Source: a virus. Taken from it: a stretch of DNA of 64,000 nucleotides. Made by a program: the position numbers and the translations under genes. This document shows, one piece after another, positions 59,602 through 64,000 of the stretch (within the stretch, counting starts at the first letter, position 1; the number at the start of each line of letters is the position of its first letter). The notes under the pieces are model-generated. The model did no database searches. It was not told where the DNA came from and saw only the letters and a list, made by a program, of their open reading frames with translations. Location: positions 1 through 64,000 of the IMG/VR virus record IMGVR_UViG_3300046321_000098; one strand, given 5' to 3'.

Positions 59602-60033
59602 ATGTCAAAGTTATCAAAAGTATTTAGAGATGCTAATAAGTTAGTGTGGGATGGTGGTTGTACTTATACTGATGCACATGAGAATGGTTTTAAAATGTAC
59701 ATTTGTCACAGCATTGAAAAAGTAATCCAAGGGGCTTTGCAAACTAAGGCTAAAACTATTATTCTTTCTCGGTTAGGTGTTAATAACAATGGGGAGTGCC
59801 ACACTGTCGTTAGTTATCTACGTGAGGTGCTAGGAATTTCTTATGAGGACACAACAGATGGTTTTAGAGTACAAAAATACCGTAAAGATTGGTTAACTGC
59901 ACTAGAGCAAGAGTTCAAAGAAATTGAAAATAAGTTCCCGAAAGGAGTGCATCATATTGATGGTAATAAAAATAATTGGGATATGAGTAACCTCGTGAAG
60001 CTAAGAAAACCCAATAATTTTAGCGGATTTTAG
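59602..60033 (+). CDS. Paralogue of the preceding gene with an HNH-like tail
   Basis: 143 residues from ATG 59602. LVWDGGCTYTDAHENGFKMYIC, SIEKVIQGALQTKAKTIILSRLG, QKYRKDWLTALEQEF share the framework of 59307-59600. Then VHHIDGNKNNWDMSNL, the second half of an HNH motif (HHIDGN...N..NL). Only half of the nuclease is present, so probably inactive or a fusion remnant. Confidence 0.65.
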   Translation: MSKLSKVFRDANKLVWDGGCTYTDAHENGFKMYICHSIEKVIQGALQTKAKTIILSRLGVNNNGECHTVVSYLREVLGISYEDTTDGFRVQKYRKDWLTALEQEFKEIENKFPKGVHHIDGNKNNWDMSNLVKLRKPNNFSGF

Positions 60034-60050
60034 GAGTTATCAGGATTTTA

Positions 60051-60101
60051 TGGTAGAATTGTAAGACTCAATCAGGAGTTAAGTTTTTAACAAAAAGGAG
60101 T
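60051..60101 (+). promoter_or_regulatory. Extended -10 promoter and repeated leader
   Basis: TGG TAGAAT (60051-60059) is an extended -10. The leader TTAAGTTTTTAACAAAAAGG starts at 60079 and recurs at 37242. It carries the ribosome site for ATG 60107. Confidence 0.5.
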
Positions 60102-60106
60102 GAATT

Positions 60107-60289
60107 ATGGGTAAAATTATCGCAGGGCTTTTATTATACATTACAATTATTATTGGAGGAATCTATGGGTGGATTATGAACATTGTTCAATTAGTTCAGA
60201 ATGATATTGTCTGGACTTCTGGTATGTCAATTGGACGTATCATTGGTATTTTTGTTGCACCTCTTGGTGCTGTGTTGGGTTATTTCTAA
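60107..60289 (+). CDS. Small membrane protein
   Basis: 60 residues with two membrane helices (IIAGLLLYITIIIGGIYGW and IGRIIGIFVAPLGAVLGYF). Leader AAAAAGGAGTGAATT. Early membrane protein of unknown function. Confidence 0.65.
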   Translation: MGKIIAGLLLYITIIIGGIYGWIMNIVQLVQNDIVWTSGMSIGRIIGIFVAPLGAVLGYF

Positions 60290-60299
60290 AGGAGACTAT

Positions 60300-60812
60300 A
60301 TGAAAAAAGTATTTAAAGGTCTAGCTGTAGTTTTGTTTGCAATGGCTATTACAGCTTGTGGTGATAAACCAACAGTGGAGAGTGTCATGCGTGACGGCGG
60401 AGCAGTGCATAAGGAAAACTCATTTTCGTTTGTAACAGTAGAGGAGCAGCGTAACCAAGGTCGTGCTAATGCCTCTGCAAGCGCAGCGGAATATCAACGT
60501 CAAAACCCTCGTCTACAAGGATGGGACACTATCATCAAAGCGGATACAATGCACAGTAGCACCTGCCCTCAAGGTGATGGTTGGGCAGAGGTTGTATTTA
60601 TGCGAACTGAACGAGAAGAGGGTAAGACAAAGAATCTCCAGATTGAAAAGGCAACAACAATGTGCAGTACAGTCTCAACAGCACAAGGGTGTGTGATGGT
60701 TAGTCCAGTAGATAATTGGTCAAAACATCCAGCTAAAGGCAAGGATGGCGCTTGCCAGAGTACACTTGAAGTCCCATTTCCGCTGCCAAAAGTAGCAGGA
60801 GCTAAGTCTTGA
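60300..60812 (+). CDS. Lipoprotein
   Basis: 170 residues. Signal with lipobox ITAC (Cys20). The mature part has AEYQRQNPRLQGWDTI, STCPQGDGWAEVVFM, TMCSTVSTAQGCVMV with four Cys likely disulfide-bonded. Candidate surface exclusion factor by type; unproven. Leader AAGGAGACTAT. Confidence 0.7.
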   Translation: MKKVFKGLAVVLFAMAITACGDKPTVESVMRDGGAVHKENSFSFVTVEEQRNQGRANASASAAEYQRQNPRLQGWDTIIKADTMHSSTCPQGDGWAEVVFMRTEREEGKTKNLQIEKATTMCSTVSTAQGCVMVSPVDNWSKHPAKGKDGACQSTLEVPFPLPKVAGAKS

Positions 60813-60955
60813 ACACAATTGGATTATTTGCTGGACGTGGTGATGTCATCCTTTCAATGATGATTGCATTTTCAGGTGGAGCATGGGTTGGCTACAAGTT
60901 GAATGATTTTGTAGCTTGGGTGAAGTTTAAATGCAACAAAAAGGAGAAAGTATGA
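60809..60955 (+). CDS. Small membrane protein with TTG start
   Basis: 48 residues, TTG in a TTGA overlap with the lipoprotein gene. NTIGLFAGRGDVILSMMIAFSG, GAWVGYKL, basic end (KFKCNKKEKV). One membrane helix. Ends in ATGA overlap with the next gene. Confidence 0.55.
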   Translation: MNTIGLFAGRGDVILSMMIAFSGGAWVGYKLNDFVAWVKFKCNKKEKV

Positions 60956-61161
60956 TTTTGAATAATTCAGGCGTAAGCCAATTGGTACTAGGGCTAATGG
61001 CTAAGGTGATTTCACCTTTTGCAAGTAAAGAACCAAAGACGTATAACAACCGTAATATGTTAACTAGCTCAGATGAAGTGATTACAGCGCATAATAGCTC
61101 TGTTGAGACTCGTCAAGTAAAGCGAAGTACAGAACGCTTAAACAAGAAATTGGGTAAGTAA
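60952..61161 (+). CDS. Small hypothetical protein
   Basis: 69 residues after AAAAGGAGAAAGT. SGVSQLVLGLMAKVISPFASK, ITAHNSSVETRQVKRSTERL. Amphipathic then basic. Unknown. Confidence 0.55.
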   Translation: MILNNSGVSQLVLGLMAKVISPFASKEPKTYNNRNMLTSSDEVITAHNSSVETRQVKRSTERLNKKLGK

Positions 61162-61319
61162 TCTTTCTGAGGTGTTTTCGTAAGAGGGCATCTTGGAAAG
61201 AAAATTTGAAAATCTTGTAGCTATTTTGTAAAGATTTCAGAAATTTTACAGGATTTTTGGTGACATTCTGAAAATTATGTGGATAATTTATAGGTATTTT
61301 GAATAATTTAGGAGATTTT
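61162..61319 (+). other. 158-nt AT-rich gap without a gene
   Basis: A run of related AT-rich phrases (GAAAATTTGAAAATC, GTAAAGATTTCAGAAATTTTAC, GGATAATTTATAGG). GTAAAGATTT and AGAAATTTTAC can partly pair. No promoter consensus stands out. Confidence 0.4.
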
Positions 61320-61526
61320 ATGGAAAACACTGGAGACTTAGTTTATCGCCTAAGAGAACGTGCTAGAATACGTAGGCAGATACCGACAAAGAGGAGTGTA
61401 TTACTTGGTGAAACTGATAGACTTGCTGACCTACTTGAAGAAGCTGCTTATGAGATCGAGAGAATACGTTTCATTGAGAAACAGGTAACTCTTATGGAAC
61501 ATTTAGAATTTGAAAGGAGTAATTAA
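61320..61526 (+). CDS. Small basic helical protein
   Basis: 68 residues: LVYRLRERARIRRQIPTKR, then LADLLEEAAYEIERIRFIE. The basic first helix could contact nucleic acid. Stop overlaps the next ATG (TAATG). Confidence 0.6.
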   Translation: MENTGDLVYRLRERARIRRQIPTKRSVLLGETDRLADLLEEAAYEIERIRFIEKQVTLMEHLEFERSN

Positions 61527-61843
61527 TGGATATCTATAGTATTGGTGAAGAGAAATGCATTGACGGCGTTTGGGGGCGTGAAGTGAATGGGAGGTTTTAC
61601 GATTGGGTATCTCAAAATGACGGAGAGGGTTTATACCGTAAATTAGATATTGATAGTTTGTTTTATCAGCCCTATGCTGCTTATGATGCTAAGGTTAGCC
61701 TTAACGGAGAGACTGTGTACGTGCAAAGTAAAGAGTATTTAAAAGCATACACACCTAAACATATCAAAGACCTTGAGAACCTAAAGCGTGGCGATATTGT
61801 TTGGGTTATAACCGGTGGTGCTTGGTCAGTAATGACATTCTGA
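61526..61843 (+). CDS. Hypothetical protein
   Basis: 105 residues, leader GAAAGGAGTAATTA. IYSIGEEKCIDGVWGREVNG, YQPYAAYDAKVSLNGETVYVQ and KRGDIVWVITGGAWSVM, the last SH3-like. Last + strand protein gene before the tRNA and control region. Confidence 0.6.
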   Translation: MDIYSIGEEKCIDGVWGREVNGRFYDWVSQNDGEGLYRKLDIDSLFYQPYAAYDAKVSLNGETVYVQSKEYLKAYTPKHIKDLENLKRGDIVWVITGGAWSVMTF

Positions 61844-61973
61844 GGATACGGATATAGTAAAGGTACTTTCTAATGCGTAGATAAGTTCAGTTTTTCAGGT
61901 CTTGTTCACCTAAATAATGTATTGGAAGTGAAGGAAGTGCATATTAAACGTCCCTTTAACATCTAACCTCTAA
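61844..61973 (+). other. 130-nt gap before tRNA-Arg
   Basis: No coding potential seen. AGGTCTTGTTCACCT contains a short AGGT/ACCT hairpin. No clear promoter. Confidence 0.3.
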
Positions 61974-62048
61974 ACGCCTATAGCTCAATGGACAGAGCCT
62001 CAACCTTCTAAGTTGATTATCCAAGTTCGATTCTTGGTAGGTGTACCA
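61974..62048 (+). tRNA. tRNA-Arg (anticodon TCT)
   Basis: Acceptor ACGCCTA/TAGGTGT (one G-T pair), D-stem GCTC/GAGC, anticodon stem TCAAC/GTTGA, loop CTTCTAA with anticodon TCT at 62007-62009, T-stem CCAAG/CTTGG, loop TTCGATT, CCA encoded. Reads AGA, useful to an AT-rich phage. A transcription terminator follows at 62113. Confidence 0.92.
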
Positions 62049-62112
62049 GAATTAATAACCCAAGGAATGCTTACAAAGCTCTCCAAGAGATTTTATAAAC
62101 CCCCAGTAAGGC

Positions 62113-62137
62113 TAACCCCTTCTGGGGTTAATTTTCG
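62113..62137 (+). terminator. Intrinsic terminator after tRNA-Arg
   Basis: TAACCCC (62113-62119), loop TTCT, GGGGTTA (62124-62130), then ATTTTCG. Ends the rightward early/middle unit. Confidence 0.8.
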
Positions 62138-62181
62138 TCTGTAAGCCTTAGCTACGCAGTAGTGGGTGTTAAGTAGGATTC

Positions 62182-62330
62182 GATTTAAAAAGTCGTATCG
62201 GAGTAAATGGTTTTGATTTGAAAAGCCGTGGGTGGTGCAATGGTTCAAAGCGAAAAAGCCGCTACGGGTCTTATGGATAGAGTTTGTTTTCTTTCAAAGA
62301 TATTCAATTTGGAAAGCCGTGGAGGGGTTT
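62182..62330 (+). repeat. Four degenerate copies of an ATTTGAAAAGCCGTGG-like repeat
   Basis: Copies near 62187 (GATTTAAAAAGTCGTATCGG), 62215 (GATTTGAAAAGCCGTGGG), 62247 (AAAGCGAAAAAGCCGCTACG) and 62308 (AATTTGGAAAGCCGTGGA). No convincing protein is encoded. Could be a protein-binding array (packaging or replication) or a repeat-rich RNA. Confidence 0.6.
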
Positions 62331-62462
62331 AAGGCTACAGCAGTGGGTACTGCAGCAAAGGTTACAATTTGTAGCAGTTGTAAGGTTTGTAACAAATTGT
62401 TTCAAAGTGTAAGTAAGGTTACTTTAAGGCTATGTTGTGACTGGTTAGTAAGTTATAGGTGT

Positions 62463-62485
62463 AAAAAAGCCCGCTAATGCGGGCT
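62463..62485 (-). terminator. Terminator for the minus-strand mini-operon
   Basis: Palindrome AGCCCGC, TAAT, GCGGGCT at 62468-62485. On the - strand it is followed by TTTTTT (62468-62463), a strong rho-independent terminator placed 54 nt after the last - strand stop. Confidence 0.85.
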
Positions 62486-62538
62486 AATTAGGCAGCTTAA
62501 AAACTCTAAGGTTTAACTAATTAAATACATTTTAAGCC

Positions 62539-62694
62539 TTAATTAATCAAAGTAGCTGAAATCGAGTGTATCCATTTGTTACCCTCTAAGAATAAAAGAG
62601 AACCGTTGGAACTGACACGGAGGATTTTACCCGTTTTTAATTCGCCATATGAAATATATTGCACAGTATCCCCTATTTGAAATAATGCCCTCAT
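62539..62694 (-). CDS. Small minus-strand protein, SH3-like
   Basis: 51 residues read from 62694 down to 62539; the ATG overlaps the upstream stop (ATGA). MRALFQIGDTVQYISYGELK, then TGKILRVSSNGSLLFLEGN and WIHSISATLIN: a small beta barrel pattern. Supported by overlap, terminator and composition. Function unknown; possibly regulatory. Confidence 0.7.
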   Translation of the reverse strand: MRALFQIGDTVQYISYGELKTGKILRVSSNGSLLFLEGNKWIHSISATLIN

Positions 62695-62846
62695 TTTTCA
62701 GTTAATCCTAGACATCTGGCTAATTGGGTTAATGTAGTATTAATCGTTTCACAATTTTTGAACTGTATTTGTACACTATCAGAGTGGACATTTGTTGTAT
62801 TGACTGTTTCAGCATCTGCAAAATATTGAGTATTAGTTTGCCCCAT
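62691..62846 (-). CDS. Small minus-strand protein
   Basis: 51 residues read from 62846 to 62691. The - strand leader AGGGGGGATCATT is a strong ribosome site. MGQTNTQYFADAETVNTTN, then VQIQFKNCETINTTLTQLAR and CLGLTEK; two similar TVNTT/TINTT phrases. First gene of a divergent two-gene operon. Unknown function. Confidence 0.7.
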   Translation of the reverse strand: MGQTNTQYFADAETVNTTNVHSDSVQIQFKNCETINTTLTQLARCLGLTEK

Positions 62847-62914
62847 AATGATCCCCCCTATGCCTGTAATGTGCTAATCAACTACTGACTAGCTTTCAAT
62901 ATTACATAAGTAAG

Positions 62915-62920
62915 ATTATA
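62915..62920 (-). promoter_or_regulatory. -10 box of the minus-strand operon
   Basis: TATAAT on the - strand (plus ATTATA 62915-62920), with TTGCAT-like sequence about 15 nt further upstream. 68 nt before the - strand start at 62846. Confidence 0.45.
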
Positions 62921-62940
62921 CACATAAAGCAAGTAATGCA

Positions 62941-63625
62941 ATAAAATAATTATTTGAATTGTAACAATCTGTAATGATTGTAGCATAAAACCAACACGTC
63001 AAAACGGCTTACAATGTGTTATTTTAGAGATTTAATACTAGGGTAGCCAAACTTAGAATAATCGCTCTAAGGACTTATAAATTGAATAGCTGTAACAAAG
63101 TACTTTAATTTGTAACTATTTGTAATATTACTTGACACCTTAGAATTTATGTGCTAGTCGGTTACTTATTGTTACAACTTATTTATTGACAAACTGCAGA
63201 TAATGTACTAATAAAATATATTACAAACAGTTACACCTGAAACCATTGACAACCCTTTGATTTTATGCTAGCAAGTCTATTACATTTAGTAACAATATTA
63301 ATTTGACAGTATTAAAATTTTGTGCTGCAGCTCTGATATATGTTCTAATTGCCTAGCATAAAATACAATTTTAGGTGTAACAAGGTGTAATAATTCGTTG
63401 TTTATTAGAGACAAAACGCACAGAATCGCTCAGATAAATTTTTTGATACTAGGACAGCTTGAACGTCAAATAATCTGTTTAAATCGCCCTATTCCATAAT
63501 CTGTAACATTAGACAGCTAATTTGTAACAATTCAATGTATTACCTTGATTAATGAAATATTAACGTATTTAAGAACATAATTTGGTTGTGCCTGATTTTA
63601 AGCACTAACTTATAAAGGTTTAAAA
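62941..63625 (+). promoter_or_regulatory. 685-nt non-coding control region with tandem promoter-like units
   Basis: No protein gene on either strand. Four perfect TTGACA boxes at 63132, 63186, 63246 and 63303 (54-60 nt apart), each with a 17-nt spacer ending in TGTGC, GTAC, ATGC or TGTGC before TAG/TAA/TAG/TGC. Many TGTAAC/GTTACA half-sites lie between. ATACTAGG-N2-AGC occurs on both sides (63035, 63446). Best read as a divergent early control region, possibly with replication origin function. Confidence 0.6.
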
Positions 63626-63802
63626 ATGTTTACTTATATTGCATTGTATCGTGGCAAACAAATTGAGCACACGGCAGCAACGTCTTACGCTGCACAATTA
63701 GTCGCGGTTAAACAATTTAAAGCGAAAAAATCTTATGAAGTAGATGTTTATTTAGTAGCAAAGCCAAACAGTGAAACTGTAACGCAAGTTATTACTAATT
63801 AA
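63626..63802 (+). CDS. Small early phage protein
   Basis: 58 residues from ATG 63626. FTYIALYRGKQIEHTAATSY, AAQLVAVKQFKAKKSYEVDVYL: a pattern (A.TSY.AQ..A...FK.KKS) common in tiny phage proteins of unknown function. First + gene after the control region. Confidence 0.75.
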   Translation: MFTYIALYRGKQIEHTAATSYAAQLVAVKQFKAKKSYEVDVYLVAKPNSETVTQVITN

Positions 63803-63850
63803 TTGTAAAACATTGTAACGGTCAACAAAAATAGCCAATTTACAGATACA

Positions 63851-63859
63851 ATCTAAACA
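63851..63859 (+). promoter_or_regulatory. Fourth ATCTAAACA start sequence
   Basis: ATCTAAACA lies 21 nt before ATG 63881. A TACAGA box ends 4 nt upstream (63841-63846); -35 not clear. Confidence 0.45.
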
Positions 63860-63880
63860 TCAACAAAACGGGAAACTAAT

Positions 63881-64000
63881 ATGCACAATCGTTCAGAGTT
63901 TACAGCAAGTCAACAATTGCAAGCTACAATCAAGCATCATAATTTCAAGGTGTCAAAAAATGAAACTAAGCCGTCAATTGTAGCATGGTTCATTTTGATT
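63881..64000 (+). CDS. Partial gene cut by the right edge
   Basis: 40 residues visible: MHNRSEFTASQQLQATIKHH, NFKVSKNETKPSIVA, then WFILI at the edge. Leader ACGGGAAACTAAT. Too little to classify. Confidence 0.6.
   Translation, partial: MHNRSEFTASQQLQATIKHHNFKVSKNETKPSIVAWFILI

Noticed and set aside
62232-62477. 81-codon plus-strand frame over the repeat array
   Set aside because: It runs through degenerate repeats and into the minus-strand terminator, has no ribosome site and an unnatural composition.
63030-63048. T7-type RNA polymerase promoter (TAATAC)
   Set aside because: Only the first six bases match; no phage RNA polymerase gene is seen in the window.
1-64000. CRISPR array, integrase, attachment sites or IS elements
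   Set aside because: No regular spacer-repeat array, recombinase or transposase motif, or terminal inverted repeats were found.

Overview
The window is one side of a tailed, long-tailed (siphovirus-like) phage genome of AT-rich composition. A nested inner/outer spanin pair (28567-29085) and an SAR-type lysozyme point to a Gram-negative host; I cannot name the host genus. No integrase, excisionase or attachment site is visible. Almost every gene is on the + strand. The only supported - strand genes are two tiny overlapping ones at 62.5-62.85 kb.

Layout. 1-9.1 kb: 3' part of the large terminase, portal, an HNH homing endonuclease, then four beta-rich virion or adhesin-like proteins. 9.2-12.5 kb: prohead protease (XkdF type), scaffold-like protein, lambda gpD-like decoration protein and lambda gpE-like major capsid protein. 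12.6-18 kb: head-tail connectors, tail terminator, a broken GIY-YIG endonuclease, tail tube, and the tail chaperone pair with a credible -1 frameshift heptamer. 18.1-27.4 kb: a 1884-residue tape measure and tail-tip/fibre proteins. 27.4-29.1 kb: lysis cassette. 29.2-31.9 kb: small accessory genes and a frameshifted Dam-type methyltransferase. 32-43.3 kb: a T7-style replication set (TOPRIM/DnaB-like primase-helicase, family A polymerase split by an intein, SSB-like protein, 5'-3' exonuclease, endonuclease VII-like protein, DEDD exonuclease). 43.9-51 kb: nucleotide metabolism (MazG-like, dATP/dGTP hydrolase-like, ThyX, NrdB, NrdA, thioredoxin-fold protein, dCMP deaminase). 51-62 kb: many small early/accessory genes, an HU-like protein, a second cell-wall hydrolase and two tRNA genes. 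62-64 kb: a mostly non-coding control region with repeats, terminators, a divergent mini-operon and tandem promoter-like units, then two small + strand genes running off the edge.

Genes work in modules. The nucleotide genes would feed the T7-like replisome. Late structural genes are served by promoters that share a TTGAYW, 17-nt spacer, TGTTAYAAT layout. The right-hand genes have a second leader type in which ATCTAAACA starts at the expected transcription start. Selfish elements are dense: five intact HNH genes (one fused to a DUF551 domain), one decayed GIY-YIG gene, one LAGLIDADG intein, and one protein with an HNH-like tail.

The most novel item is a short structured RNA present twice (2829-2896 and 14288-14359). 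Each copy sits just upstream of a homing endonuclease of a different family. Both copies fold by hand as a three-way junction plus pseudoknot, with compensatory base changes in two helices. I do not recognise it as a named RNA class.

Several breaks (GIY-YIG, Dam, an in-frame ochre codon at 56856) should be checked against reads, because two of them lie in homopolymer-like runs.
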